From JAHJQZ01 sp963667595 (lineage in GTDB: Bacteria > Pseudomonadota > Alphaproteobacteria > Rhizobiales > Devosiaceae), in the NCBI GenBank assembly GCA_963667595.2, contig CAXXWD010000010.1, positions 62,001-126,000 on the forward strand: a stretch of 64,000 nucleotides of DNA, read 5' to 3'. Each line of letters starts with the position of its first letter. Positions within the stretch are counted from its first letter, which is position 1. The notes beneath the pieces are model-generated. The model was not told the origin of the DNA and searched no databases. It was given only the letters and a program-made list of their open reading frames with translations. Shown here piece by piece: positions 36,506 through 46,618 of the stretch. The translations under genes were made by a program, and so were the position numbers.

Positions 36506-37585
36506 ATGACCGAATTCGTCTATACCGGCAGCATGACCGAGCCATCGGCCTTCTTTCCCGAGGCCGCGGGCGAAGGCATTGTCGTCTGGCGCTGGAACGA
36601 GGCCGGTAGCGCCCTCGAACGCGTGCAGGTTGTCACGGATGTGGTCAATCCGTCCTGGCTTGCCATCGATGCGGCGCGAGGTCGCCTCTACGCGACGAGC
36701 GAACGGCACGGGTCGGCTGACGGCCTCATCGCGCATTTTGGAATTGATGCGGAAACGGGCCGGCTGACGCCTGTCGCCGAGTACATGAGCAATGGCAGCG
36801 CCACCTGTCATGTCGCCGTTTCTGCCGATGGTCGCGACATCGCCTGGGCGAACTACGGCACCTTGCCGCCCGGCGCCGTCTCGGATGCATCGTTGGGGCT
36901 GTGCCGTGTCGGGTCCAAGGACATGGTGAGGACCGTTCAGCACCCCGGAGCGACACCGGGCGCAACGGGACGACAGGACCGGCGGCATGCCCATTGCGCC
37001 TTGTTCGATACGCCCAGATCGCGCCTGCTGACCACGGATCTGGGGCTTGATGGTCTGTTCACGACACCGCTTGACGGTACGGGACCGATCGCGCCGCAGC
37101 CGATTTTTATCTTTCCTCCCGGAAGCGGGCCTCGCCACGTTACGGCGTCACCGGACTTCAGCACGTTCTATGTGGTTCACGAGCTTTCGCCGCGTATCGA
37201 CGTTCTTGTGCCCGAAGGCGAAACGCTCCAGCTCGTGCAATCCATAAGGATCGGTTCGCCGGACGTGGCGCAGCCTGCCGGGATCGTGTTGTCGCCCGAC
37301 GGACGGCAGCTTTTTGCCTCGGTCAGAGGCACCGACGAAATCCGTGGTTTTTCCGTCGGCCCCGATGGACGGCTGGCGCTTGCTCAGAGTGTGCTCGATA
37401 CGGCCCGGACGCCGCGAGATCTCGCTTTTGCCAGAGACGGCGCATGGCTCGCTGTGGCGTGTCAGGACGCGGGCGAAATTCGCGCCTGTTCCCGCAACGC
37501 CGCAACCGGAATGCTGTCGGAGGAAACCGTCATTGCCCGAACTGGCAGCCCCACCTGCGTCAAGGTTTTGAAAAAAAAGGGATGA
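36506..37585 (+). CDS. Beta-propeller lactonase (6-phosphogluconolactonase-like, PF10282 type)
   Basis: 359 aa, seven-bladed propeller of the YbhE/Pgl type: FVYTGSMTEPS at the N terminus, GSGPRHVTASPD and AGIVLSPDGRQLFASVRGTDEI in later blades, ending in SPTCVKVL. No signal peptide, so cytoplasmic. It follows the SDR by 8 bases and precedes the ATPase by 6. In this context it would open mannono-lactone to mannonate, the substrate of UxuA. A muconate-cycloisomerase-like role is known in the wider family but has no support here. Confidence 0.82.
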   Translation: MTEFVYTGSMTEPSAFFPEAAGEGIVVWRWNEAGSALERVQVVTDVVNPSWLAIDAARGRLYATSERHGSADGLIAHFGIDAETGRLTPVAEYMSNGSATCHVAVSADGRDIAWANYGTLPPGAVSDASLGLCRVGSKDMVRTVQHPGATPGATGRQDRRHAHCALFDTPRSRLLTTDLGLDGLFTTPLDGTGPIAPQPIFIFPPGSGPRHVTASPDFSTFYVVHELSPRIDVLVPEGETLQLVQSIRIGSPDVAQPAGIVLSPDGRQLFASVRGTDEIRGFSVGPDGRLALAQSVLDTARTPRDLAFARDGAWLAVACQDAGEIRACSRNAATGMLSEETVIARTGSPTCVKVLKKKG

Positions 37586-37591
37586 GATCCG

Positions 37592-38599
37592 ATGGCCAAT
37601 CTGAAGGTCACAGGACTTCACAAGCGCTTCGGCGCGGTGGATGTGCTCAAGAACGTCAATCTCGACATCGAATCGGGTGAATTCGTCGTGTTCGTCGGAC
37701 CCTCCGGATGCGGAAAGTCAACGCTGCTTCGCTGTATCTCCGGGCTGGAGGAAATCACGTCCGGCACGCTCGAGATCGACGGACGCATCGTCAACGACGT
37801 TGCCCCGTCGCGGCGGGGAATCGCCATGGTGTTTCAGTCCTATGCGCTTTATCCGCACATGAGCGTATACGACAACATGGCCTACGCGCTGAAGCTCAGG
37901 CGTGCAAGCAAGGCCGAGATCGCCGAGCGGGTCAACCGGGCGGCCGATATGCTGCAACTGACCGATTATCTCGACCGGCTTCCGAAGGCACTGTCGGGTG
38001 GTCAGCGCCAGCGCGTCGCCATCGGGCGCGCCATCGTCCGCGATCCAAGGGTGTTCCTGTTCGACGAACCGCTCAGCAATCTCGATGCCGCCCTGCGCGT
38101 TGCAACGCGCATGGAACTGGCGGGTCTGCACACCAAGCTCAGCAACACCACGATGATCTATGTGACGCACGATCAGGTCGAAGCCATGACGCTTGCCGAC
38201 CGCATCGTGGTGCTGAAAGACGGCGCCGTGCAGCAGATCGGTACGCCGATGGAGCTTTACGACACCCCCGCCAATCTCTTCGTCGCCCAGTTCATCGGTT
38301 CGCCCAGGATGAACATTTTCTCGGGTGCATCGGCCGAGAAATTCGGGGCGCATAGCCTTGGCGTGCGCCCAGAACACCTCGAAATAAAAAGCGACAGCGG
38401 AACATGGTCCGGCAAGGTGGTCCATTCGGAGCGACTGGGGTCGGATTCCTATGTCTATCTCGATGTCGGCACCAACGAGCCGGTCGTCATCCGCGAGGCA
38501 GGCAACAGCGAACGACACCCCGGAGAAGTGCTGGACTTTTCGCTGCTTGGCGATCATCTGCATCGGTTTGATGCAAATGGCCATCCCGTGCCGAACTGA
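37592..38599 (+). CDS. Sugar ABC transporter ATPase (MalK/UgpC type)
   Basis: 335 aa. Walker A GPSGCGKST, signature LSGGQRQRVAIGRA, Walker B VFLFDEPLSNLD and switch His in VTHDQVEAM. The C-terminal regulatory OB-type (TOBE) domain starts near residue 240. It completes the importer begun at 30018 and is followed by the canonical GH38 gene after 75 bases. Confidence 0.92.
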   Translation: MANLKVTGLHKRFGAVDVLKNVNLDIESGEFVVFVGPSGCGKSTLLRCISGLEEITSGTLEIDGRIVNDVAPSRRGIAMVFQSYALYPHMSVYDNMAYALKLRRASKAEIAERVNRAADMLQLTDYLDRLPKALSGGQRQRVAIGRAIVRDPRVFLFDEPLSNLDAALRVATRMELAGLHTKLSNTTMIYVTHDQVEAMTLADRIVVLKDGAVQQIGTPMELYDTPANLFVAQFIGSPRMNIFSGASAEKFGAHSLGVRPEHLEIKSDSGTWSGKVVHSERLGSDSYVYLDVGTNEPVVIREAGNSERHPGEVLDFSLLGDHLHRFDANGHPVPN

Positions 38600-38674
38600 C
38601 CCCATCGCCGCCGCCAGGATGTCTGCGCCGCCGCCCTCGGGCTGGCGGCGCATCAACAATAAGGAGCTTCGTGA

Positions 38675-41600
38675 ATGAGTTTTGACCATGACGTCCGTTG
38701 GACCTTTCCGAAGCTTCAGCGCCGTATCGCGCTGATTGCGAACGAGATTCACAGGACGAGGGTGCCTCTGCCGGCCTTCTCGATTCAAAAGCTCGACCAT
38801 GTCGGTCCGCTCGATCGGCAAAACATCGATCCGGCGCCGGAAGCATGGACCGATATCCCCTCCCACTCCTATTGGGGCGAGTGGCGGATGAGCTTTGTTC
38901 TGAAAACCGGTTTTTCCATACCGGAGACGTGGATCGGAAAAGGCCCGGTCTCGGTCCTGTTCGATATCGGTGAAGCGGGCGATTTCGTTCATCCCGAGGC
39001 ACTTGTTTACGTTGACGGACAACGCATCGCTGCCTGCGACAGGTTTCACACCGAGATCGTGTTGCCGGAAAATGTGGCGGACGGCGCGCGCCACGATCTG
39101 CTTTTGCATGGCTGGACGGGCAATGGCAGCGGCGAAACGGGATTCGGGCAAAAGGGGCGGCAGCTTTTCATGGGCGAAAGCGCCCTTAGCCTTGCCGATG
39201 AGGAGCTGCGTGCCTTCGTGGCGCGGGCGCGCGTGGCGCTTGGCATTGCCGAAGCGCGCGCGCCAGCCGACATGATACGGCAATCCCTGCTCAACGCACT
39301 CGACAGGGCGTTCATGGTGATCGACACCCGTCAACCGCTTGCCGAGCATCTGCCATCCAGCCTGGCCAGGGCACGCGAGATTCTCGATGCCGGACTTGAC
39401 GGGATCGATGCCGGAGAGGTGCCCCACATCACCGCCGTTGGTCATGCCCATATCGATCTCGCCTGGATGTGGACGACCGATCAAACGCGCCAGAAGGGCG
39501 CGCGGACCTTTTCGACTGTCATGGCGCTCATGGATCGGTTTCCGGACTATACCTTCACCCAAAGCCAGCCTCAGCTCTACGACTGGATACGTCAGGACTA
39601 TCCCGCGCTGTTTTCGGATATCCGCAGGCGGGTCGCCGAAAAGCGCTGGGAACCGACCGGAGGCATGTGGGTCGAGGCCGACTGCAACCTTTCTGGTGGT
39701 GAAGCGCTGGCGCGGCAGTTCCTTTTGGGGCGCACGATGTTCGCCGAGATGTTCGGAGAAGGCGTCGATACCCCCGTCCTCTGGCTACCGGACGTATTTG
39801 GATATGCCTGGTCTTTACCCCAGCTCATCAAGCTCGCCGGACTCCAATACTTTTTCACCATCAAGATCGGCTGGAACCAGTACGATCGTCTGCCGTTCGA
39901 CAGCTTCTGGTGGCAGGGCATGGACGGAACGCGCGTTCTGACCCATTTCTCGCCGACGCCGGGCGAAACCAAAGGCGAGGTTTCAACCTACAACGCGGTG
40001 GCCTCGCCTTATCAGGCGGTCGAGAGCTGGAACAATTATCAGCAGAAACACATCAATGCCGAGCTTCTAATGTCGTTCGGCCATGGCGATGGCGGCGGCG
40101 GGCCGACGGCGGAAATGATGGAAAACATCCGCGAAATGGGATGGCTCAAAGCCGCGCCGGACGTTCATCACGGCTTTGCCGGCGACTTCTTCAAAAAGCT
40201 TGAGGAAACGGCCGGAGACAGGTTGCCTGTGTGGAATGGCGAGCTTTATCTCGAATATCACCGCGGCACCTACACAACCCAGGCCAACAACAAACGCAAC
40301 AACCGCAAGGCCGAATTCGGCCTGCACGATGCCGAGCTTCTGGCGACAATGGCGGCGCTTGAAAAGACGGGCTACGCCTATCCTTATGCCGAATTCGACC
40401 GGTTGTGGAAGCTCGTCTGCCTCAATCAGTTCCACGATATCATTCCGGGATCCTCGATCGCCGAGGTCTATGCGGAATCGGACAGAGCCTATGCCGATAT
40501 CTTCGCAAGCCTCGAAATCCTGAAAGCGGAAGCGCTGGCGGTCCTCGGTGCAAAAAAGGGAGAGGTTCTTCTGGTCAATCCGACCGGATTCGTCCGGCAG
40601 GACATCGCCGAAACGGCACTCGATCTGCCGGATGGCGCCGTGCTCGTCGATGCGAGCGGACGCCACCGCCGGACGCAGAAGGTTGGGACGGGTACACTCG
40701 TCGAGACCAACGGTCTTGCACCTTTGAGCCTTACGCGGTGCGCTGTCGTGAAGGAAGGCACGGACACGCCATCCGAACTGTCGGTCGGAACCGATCACCT
40801 CGAAAACGGCTTTCTGCGCGTCGAATTCGACGCAGCCGGCGATATCACACGTCTCTACGACAAGACGGCTGCACGCGAGGTTCTGGCCAAAGATGCGATC
40901 GCCAACCAGTTCCAGCTTTTTGAAGATCGCCCGCTGAAGTGGGAAGCCTGGGACATCGACCTGTTCTATGCGGACCGGATGTGGACGGCCGAGCCGGCAA
41001 CCAGCATTCGCGTTGTCGAACAGGGACCCTTGCGCGTCGCCGTTTCGATCGAAAGAAAGCTCATGTCGAGCACGATACGACAGGTGATCTCGCTTGGATC
41101 AACCTCGGCGCGGCTCGATTTCGCTACCGAGATCGACTGGCAGGAACGCCAGATGCTCTTGAAGGTCGCCTTCCCGGTCGAGGTTTTCAGCCCCGTGGCG
41201 ACTTTCGATGTGCAATGGGGCAATGTCGAGCGTCCGACGCATCGCAACACCAGTTGGGATTGGGCGCGCTTTGAGACCTGCGCCCACAAATGGGTCGATC
41301 TTTCCGAAGGCGATTATGGCGTCAGCCTTCTGAATGAAAGCAAATATGGCCACGACGTCTTCGAGAACACGCTGCGCCTGACCCTGCTCAGGAGTCCGAT
41401 TCATCCCGACCCGGAGGCGGATCGCGGCGTGCACCGGTTCTCCTATGCACTCCTGCCTCACGCGGGACGCTGGGATCGGCATGTTCTGGCCGAAGCCTAT
41501 GGCTTCAACGACCCGGTGATCGCTATCGCGGGCGAGGGTGATCCGGCGGCGGATTTGCCGGCGCCGTTCGTGATTTGCGACAATCCCAACGTGGTTATCG

Positions 41601-41821
41601 AGACGGTCAAGATGGCCGAAGACGGCAAGGGCGTAATCGTGCGGCTCTACGAGACGTTCCGCACACGAGGCAAGGTGAGGTTGACTCCGGCCTTCGCCAT
41701 CACCGGCGCCGCCAAGGTCAACCTTCTGGAAGAAACAATCGAGCGCGTTGGCATGAAGAACGACACGATCGTTTTCGATGTCCGTCCGTTCGAAATTGTC
41801 ACGCTGCGTTTGGAAATATAG
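38675..41821 (+). CDS. Alpha-mannosidase, glycoside hydrolase family 38
   Basis: 1048 aa, no signal peptide, so it acts on imported oligosaccharides. An N-terminal beta-sandwich-like segment (about 1-245) precedes the catalytic domain. Zinc ligands His259 and Asp261 are in VGHAHIDLAWMW, the nucleophile is Asp373 in LWLPDVFGY, and SFGHGDGGGGP supplies His470 and Asp472. The C-terminal part is the GH38 beta-sandwich. This is the full motif set of bacterial and lysosomal-type alpha-mannosidases. AAGGAG lies 9 bases before the ATG. Last gene of the GntR cluster, convergent with the GH95 gene. Confidence 0.94.
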   Translation: MSFDHDVRWTFPKLQRRIALIANEIHRTRVPLPAFSIQKLDHVGPLDRQNIDPAPEAWTDIPSHSYWGEWRMSFVLKTGFSIPETWIGKGPVSVLFDIGEAGDFVHPEALVYVDGQRIAACDRFHTEIVLPENVADGARHDLLLHGWTGNGSGETGFGQKGRQLFMGESALSLADEELRAFVARARVALGIAEARAPADMIRQSLLNALDRAFMVIDTRQPLAEHLPSSLARAREILDAGLDGIDAGEVPHITAVGHAHIDLAWMWTTDQTRQKGARTFSTVMALMDRFPDYTFTQSQPQLYDWIRQDYPALFSDIRRRVAEKRWEPTGGMWVEADCNLSGGEALARQFLLGRTMFAEMFGEGVDTPVLWLPDVFGYAWSLPQLIKLAGLQYFFTIKIGWNQYDRLPFDSFWWQGMDGTRVLTHFSPTPGETKGEVSTYNAVASPYQAVESWNNYQQKHINAELLMSFGHGDGGGGPTAEMMENIREMGWLKAAPDVHHGFAGDFFKKLEETAGDRLPVWNGELYLEYHRGTYTTQANNKRNNRKAEFGLHDAELLATMAALEKTGYAYPYAEFDRLWKLVCLNQFHDIIPGSSIAEVYAESDRAYADIFASLEILKAEALAVLGAKKGEVLLVNPTGFVRQDIAETALDLPDGAVLVDASGRHRRTQKVGTGTLVETNGLAPLSLTRCAVVKEGTDTPSELSVGTDHLENGFLRVEFDAAGDITRLYDKTAAREVLAKDAIANQFQLFEDRPLKWEAWDIDLFYADRMWTAEPATSIRVVEQGPLRVAVSIERKLMSSTIRQVISLGSTSARLDFATEIDWQERQMLLKVAFPVEVFSPVATFDVQWGNVERPTHRNTSWDWARFETCAHKWVDLSEGDYGVSLLNESKYGHDVFENTLRLTLLRSPIHPDPEADRGVHRFSYALLPHAGRWDRHVLAEAYGFNDPVIAIAGEGDPAADLPAPFVICDNPNVVIETVKMAEDGKGVIVRLYETFRTRGKVRLTPAFAITGAAKVNLLEETIERVGMKNDTIVFDVRPFEIVTLRLEI

Positions 41822-41887
41822 CTGGCCGCTGCTTCCTTTAAAAAAAACGAGGCGGCTGTGGAAAGCTGCCGTGTCATGAAAAAGCCA

Positions 41888-41915
41888 GCCGGCAATCCCG
41901 AAATGGATTGCCGGC
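41888..41915. terminator. Bidirectional terminator between GH38 and GH95 genes
   Basis: GCCGGCAATCC (41888-41898) pairs perfectly with GGATTGCCGGC (41905-41915), loop of six. On the minus strand it is followed by a short T run (complement of GAAAAAGCC), fitting GH95 termination; it also lies 67 bases after the GH38 stop. Confidence 0.7.
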
Positions 41916-41953
41916 GAACGTTTACGCCCCCATCCGGAATTGCCCGCGCTCGA

Positions 41954-44215
41954 TCATGGGTCGGCGTTGAAATCGAGAGCCACTTCGCCGCCGCCCGTGA
42001 GGACCACCTCCCGGGTCCTGTCGCCCCAACGGACAAGACAGGTCTGGTCGGTGGCCGATCTCAGGTTCAGGTGCCGTATGCGATGGTTGGTCCAGTCAAG
42101 GTCCAGCTCCATGCCGCCGCGGGCGCGCAGGCCCTTGACCGAACCGGTCGCCCAGTCGCGGGGCAGGGCGGGAAGCAGTTCGACGACCCCGTCGCGCGAT
42201 TGTACCAGCATTTCGAGAATGCCCGCCGCACCGCCGAAATTGCCGTCGATCTGAAAGGGGGGATGCGCATCGAACAGGTTGGCGTAGCTGCGTTCGGGGC
42301 TGATGAGGCGCTTGAGAACATCGTGCGCGTGCTCGCCCTCGCCCAGGCGCGCCCAGAGGTTGATGCGCCAGCCGATCCCCCATCCGGTCGCCTCGTCGCC
42401 CCTGATTTCAAGGGAATGCCGGATGGCATCGACCAGCTCCGGCGTGTCGTGGCGGTTGGCTTGCTGGCTGGGGTAGAGGCAGTAAAGGTGCGAGACATGG
42501 CGGTGATGGCGTTCCGGGACATCGAGATCCCAGTCCTCCAGCCATTCCTGCAACTGTCCGCTCTTGCCGATACGGGGGTGCGGCAAGCGCGCCCTCGCGG
42601 CCAAGACTTCGTCCCGCATCGGGTCGGTGACGGCGAGTTGGGCTCCGGCGGCCAGATAGGCGTCGAACAGATCTCTAAGGATCTGGGTGTCCATCGCCGG
42701 TCCGGCGCAAATCGTCGCCTCGAAGGGGTGGAGGTTTTCCGGCGAAATCGTCGGTACGGTGACCAAAAGATCGGTACCCGGCAGCGGCTGAAGCACGTCG
42801 AGCATGAAGCGGGTTGCCCCGCTCAGGACCGGATAAAGACGGCGCACCAGCGCCTCGGGCCGTCCGGCGAACACGGCGTGGTCCCAGGCCTGCGCGCAGA
42901 GCCAGGCGCCGCCGCTTGGCCACAGCCCCCAGCGCGCGCCATCGGTGGGCGCACTCGCCCGCCACAGATCCGTGTTGTGATGAAGCACCCAGCCGCGCGC
43001 GCCGTAATGGCGTTTGGCGATTTCAGCTCCGCTGATCGAAACATCTTCCAATAGCGATAAAAGCGGCTCGAAACACTCCGCCAGATTGGCGGGATCGGGC
43101 AGCCAGTAATTCATCTGGGCATTGATATTGGTGGTGTATTTGCTGCCCCAGGGCGGCGTGGTGTGATTGTTCCAGATACCCTGCAGGGTCGCCGGCTGTC
43201 CGCCCGGACGGCTGGAGGCCACCATGAGGTAACGGGCATATTGTACGTAAAGGGCGGCAAGGTCCGGGTCCTGGCCGTCGCCATAGCGGGCGATGCGCTC
43301 GTTCGTCGGCAGATCGGCGCGGCCGGGTCCCAGATCGATCTGCAACCGGTGAAACAGGCGCTGATGGTCACGGATATGCGCCTGGCGCAGTTCGGAATAG
43401 TCCTTGTCGGTAACGGCCTTGCGGCGCGCTTCGAGCAGCGCCTGGGGATCGCCCGAAACGTCGTCGAAACGTCGAAAGCTCGTGGCGATATCGATGATGA
43501 AGGTCGCGGTCGTGGCGTTTTTCACGACCAGCCGCCGCCCGCGCCGTTCCGTGCTGCCGCCTTCGGTTCTTAGCGTCATGCCGACACCGAAACGCAAGCC
43601 GCCGTCGACGCCATTCTGGCCGAAATTGTGGCCTTCATAGGCGATGCGATCCGGCGCGTCGGAAACGTCCCGACCGGGCTGCGGGCTGTCGAACCAGGCT
43701 TCGAAGGCGAGGGCCCCGGGGCGAGACGTGGTGAGATGGACCAACATGACGCCATCGGCGGCCGACACGAAACTCTCGCGTTTGAAAACCGCCGCGTCGT
43801 CACTGATGCCTGTGCCCAAAAGCGCGTAGTGCGTCTCAGCGATTGCCGTATCGAGATCGAGAGAGCGGCGATAACTGCCGGGGACGGCTTCGTGGGTAAA
43901 TTCCAGGAACAGGGCGCCGGCGGGCTGGTAGCTCATCTGGTACAGCGGACGTCCCATGAGATGGGCATCTGCAAAGGCCTGGGCCTCGGCATAGCGTTTC
44001 TCGAAAACCAGCGCACGGGTCTTGTCCAGATTTGGCAGGGCGTCAGGATTGACCGGCTGATAGGGACCGCCGGACCACAGCGTCTCCTCGTTGAGCTGTA
44101 TCTCCTCGCGGCCCACACCGCCAAAGATCATGGCGCCGAGCCGACCATTGCCCAAGGGCAAGGCATCAGTCCACTCCACCGCAGGGGAGCGGTACCAAAG
44201 TTCCAGATCAATCAT
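41954..44215 (-). CDS. Glycoside hydrolase family 95, alpha-L-fucosidase/galactosidase type
   Basis: 753 aa, no signal peptide. N-terminal GH95 beta domain (PLGNGRLGAMIFGGV, LNEETLWSGGP), then the (alpha/alpha)6 barrel with WNNHTTPPWGSKY and TTNINAQMNYW. The residues matching the Bifidobacterium AfcA catalytic set are present: Asn363, Asn365, Glu493 (TISPEN) and Asp657 (PPFQIDGNFGG). Inverting release of alpha-1,2-linked L-fucose or L-galactose, as in xyloglucan, is the likely activity. It starts 3 bases after the ATPase stop, so it is the last gene of the LacI operon. Confidence 0.92.
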   Translation of the reverse strand: MIDLELWYRSPAVEWTDALPLGNGRLGAMIFGGVGREEIQLNEETLWSGGPYQPVNPDALPNLDKTRALVFEKRYAEAQAFADAHLMGRPLYQMSYQPAGALFLEFTHEAVPGSYRRSLDLDTAIAETHYALLGTGISDDAAVFKRESFVSAADGVMLVHLTTSRPGALAFEAWFDSPQPGRDVSDAPDRIAYEGHNFGQNGVDGGLRFGVGMTLRTEGGSTERRGRRLVVKNATTATFIIDIATSFRRFDDVSGDPQALLEARRKAVTDKDYSELRQAHIRDHQRLFHRLQIDLGPGRADLPTNERIARYGDGQDPDLAALYVQYARYLMVASSRPGGQPATLQGIWNNHTTPPWGSKYTTNINAQMNYWLPDPANLAECFEPLLSLLEDVSISGAEIAKRHYGARGWVLHHNTDLWRASAPTDGARWGLWPSGGAWLCAQAWDHAVFAGRPEALVRRLYPVLSGATRFMLDVLQPLPGTDLLVTVPTISPENLHPFEATICAGPAMDTQILRDLFDAYLAAGAQLAVTDPMRDEVLAARARLPHPRIGKSGQLQEWLEDWDLDVPERHHRHVSHLYCLYPSQQANRHDTPELVDAIRHSLEIRGDEATGWGIGWRINLWARLGEGEHAHDVLKRLISPERSYANLFDAHPPFQIDGNFGGAAGILEMLVQSRDGVVELLPALPRDWATGSVKGLRARGGMELDLDWTNHRIRHLNLRSATDQTCLVRWGDRTREVVLTGGGEVALDFNADP

Positions 44216-44218
44216 ATT

Positions 44219-45280
44219 TTAGTCTCCTGGGCGGATGCGGTGGCCTTCGGCATCGAAAACGAACGATTTGTCGGTGCGGATTCCCACCGAAATGACATCG
44301 CCCGCCTTGAAACCGTGCAGATCGCGATCCTCGATAACCATCGCCTCGCCGGACGGAAGCATGCCGTAGATGTAACGAGTGCCGCCGAGGTTCTCGACGA
44401 CGTCGACCTTGACGGTCATTTCTGCATCGCCGGCGCCGAAAACGAAATGCTCGGGGCGCACGCCAACGACCACGTCGCCGTTTCCGCCGAGCCCGGGGAT
44501 ATCCAGCGTGGCATCCTTGCCGATTTGTATGGCACTGCCCGTGCGACCGGCCTTGAAGAAATTCATTTTCGGCGATCCGATAAACCCGGCAACGAACAGA
44601 TTGTCGGGATCCTCGTAAAGCTTTTCGGGTTTGCCCGCCTGTTCGACCACGCCCTGGCGCATGACCACGATCCGGTCGGCAAGGGTCATCGCCTCGGTCT
44701 GGTCATGGGTCACGTAGATCATGGTCGAGCCTAGCCTGTGATGCAGCTTGGCAATTTCGACGCGCATCGAAACCCTGAGTTCGGCATCGAGATTGGAGAG
44801 CGGTTCGTCGAACAAAAAGACTTCCGGATCGCGAACGATGGCGCGGCCGATGGCGACGCGTTGGCGTTGACCGCCCGAAAGCTGGCTCGGACGGCGCTTT
44901 AGCAGCGACTCGATCTGCAGGGAGGTCGCCGCCGCGGTGACGCGTTCGGCGATTTCGGCTTTGCTCAGCCGCGCCATGCGCAACGAAAAGCCGATATTCT
45001 GTTCAACCGTCATGTGTGGGTAGAGCGCGTAGTTCTGGAAGACCATCGCCACGCCGCGTTCGATCGGATCGGCCTCGTTCACGCGCCGATCGTCAACGCG
45101 GACCTCTCCGGCGGTTATCTCTTCGAGACCGGCGATCATACGCAGCAATGTCGATTTTCCGCAGCCAGATGGGCCGACGAGAACCGTGAACGAACCGTCG
45201 TCGATGCTCAGATTGAAGTCGTTTATGACTTCCATCGAGCCGTAGGATTTACTCACGTTGTCAAGTGTCACGCTGGCCAT
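44219..45280 (-). CDS. Sugar ABC transporter ATPase (MalK/UgpC type)
   Basis: 353 aa with Walker A GPSGCGKST, signature LSGGQRQRVAIGRA, Walker B VFLFDEPLSNLD, and a C-terminal TOBE regulatory domain (GVRPEHFVFG). Second MalK-type ATPase of the window, only about 48 percent-looking similarity to the first by eye outside motifs. It follows lacI by 21 bases and serves the permeases at 46619-48402. Confidence 0.92.
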   Translation of the reverse strand: MASVTLDNVSKSYGSMEVINDFNLSIDDGSFTVLVGPSGCGKSTLLRMIAGLEEITAGEVRVDDRRVNEADPIERGVAMVFQNYALYPHMTVEQNIGFSLRMARLSKAEIAERVTAAATSLQIESLLKRRPSQLSGGQRQRVAIGRAIVRDPEVFLFDEPLSNLDAELRVSMRVEIAKLHHRLGSTMIYVTHDQTEAMTLADRIVVMRQGVVEQAGKPEKLYEDPDNLFVAGFIGSPKMNFFKAGRTGSAIQIGKDATLDIPGLGGNGDVVVGVRPEHFVFGAGDAEMTVKVDVVENLGGTRYIYGMLPSGEAMVIEDRDLHGFKAGDVISVGIRTDKSFVFDAEGHRIRPGD

Positions 45281-45301
45281 TGCAGTCCTTTCTCGCCGTA
45301 C

Positions 45302-46336
45302 TCAGCGGAGCGGCGCCGCGGATTCCCGCAGCACGAGGTCGCATTCGATTGTTATTTCCTGTCGACCGAGCCCGGCCGGATTGCGCAGGCGTGCATCGAC
45401 GATGTCGGTGATCGCCTTTGCGATTTTCTCAATAGGTTGGCCAACTGTGGTGATGCCGGGCTGATGCAATTGCAGAGCAGGGACGTCGTCGAAGCCGACG
45501 AGCGACAGATCGCGCGGCACCGAAACGCCATAGGCATGCAGATAGGTCAGCGCGCCGAACGTCATGTTGTAGTTGGCGGAAAACACTGCCGTTGGCGGGT
45601 TGGGCAGCGACAGCAGTTGGCGGATGCCGTTATAGCCGCCCATCTCCTTCCAGTGACCATTGACGATCAGTTCCGGGTCGGGCGTCAGATGATGAGCGGA
45701 AAAGGCATCGAAAAAGCCGTTGGAGCGTTCGCGCGCGGCGCTGTCGCGTCGGTCGCCGTGCAGTATCGCTATCCGCTCGTGTCCGAGATCGAGCAGGTGG
45801 TTGACGATACGCGTGCTGGACTTTCGGTTGTCGACGAACACGCGGTCGAGCGGCAGTTCAGGGATGTCGTTGTCATAAAGAACGCAGATGATGCCGTCGT
45901 CGACATAGTTCTGTAAGGCGCTGCGCATGGCCTCCTGGCCATCGATCACCATTGCATCGACGCGATGGGCGGCGAAGAATTCCAGTCCTTCATGGATCGA
46001 TTGCGGTTCAAGATCGTGACAGAAGGACAGTACCGCCCGTCCGGCGAGGCGCATGCGTCGGGTCAGTTGTTCGAGCAGGGCTGCGTGAAACTCACTCATG
46101 CTCGGCATCATCACGCCCACGATATTGGTGTGGTCTGTCTTCATGGCGACCGCGGTGCTGTTGCGCCGGTAGCCGAGTGTCGCGATGGCCTTTTCGATCT
46201 GGGCGCGATTGCCGGTCCTCACCGGCAGGCCGTTGAGATGGCGCGAGACGGTGCCGACGGCCACGCCGGCAAGCTGGGCGACATCGACAATGGTCGCCGG
46301 TCGTTTGCGTTTCGATGGGGCAGGTTCGAGTGTCAT
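45302..46336 (-). CDS. LacI-family transcriptional regulator
   Basis: 344 aa. The N-terminal helix-turn-helix and hinge helix are clear: ATIVDVAQLAGVAVGTVSRH at 14-33, then a periplasmic-binding-protein-like effector domain ending GITTVGQPIEKIA. I chose ATG 46336; 83 upstream in-frame codons lack family sequence and have poor composition. It probably represses the adjoining sugar transport operons. A near-perfect LacI-type palindrome lies at 49750-49764 in the promoter of the binding-protein gene. Cotranscribed with the ATPase and GH95 genes. Confidence 0.9.
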   Translation of the reverse strand: MTLEPAPSKRKRPATIVDVAQLAGVAVGTVSRHLNGLPVRTGNRAQIEKAIATLGYRRNSTAVAMKTDHTNIVGVMMPSMSEFHAALLEQLTRRMRLAGRAVLSFCHDLEPQSIHEGLEFFAAHRVDAMVIDGQEAMRSALQNYVDDGIICVLYDNDIPELPLDRVFVDNRKSSTRIVNHLLDLGHERIAILHGDRRDSAARERSNGFFDAFSAHHLTPDPELIVNGHWKEMGGYNGIRQLLSLPNPPTAVFSANYNMTFGALTYLHAYGVSVPRDLSLVGFDDVPALQLHQPGITTVGQPIEKIAKAITDIVDARLRNPAGLGRQEITIECDLVLRESAAPLR

Positions 46337-46618
46337 CGACGATTCCCATCTGTAAATAACCGGCGCAGCGTTTGCGGAACAACGCGAGATCTCATGACGC
46401 AACTCTCCTGGAAAGACCGAACGGCACAATACGAGCTCTGGACATCCTGACCGGAAACGAGGTCCCGTACGGGATAGCCATGCCGATTCAGTGCTTGGTG
46501 ACAGAAGGACATCATAATCATCGAGTTCTTGCTTTTTTCCAATCCGGACGTCTCTAGGAACGCCGGAAAGGGGAAGGATTTCCAATCAGGCAAAAGTTGG
46601 TTCGTTGGCGCGGCATGG

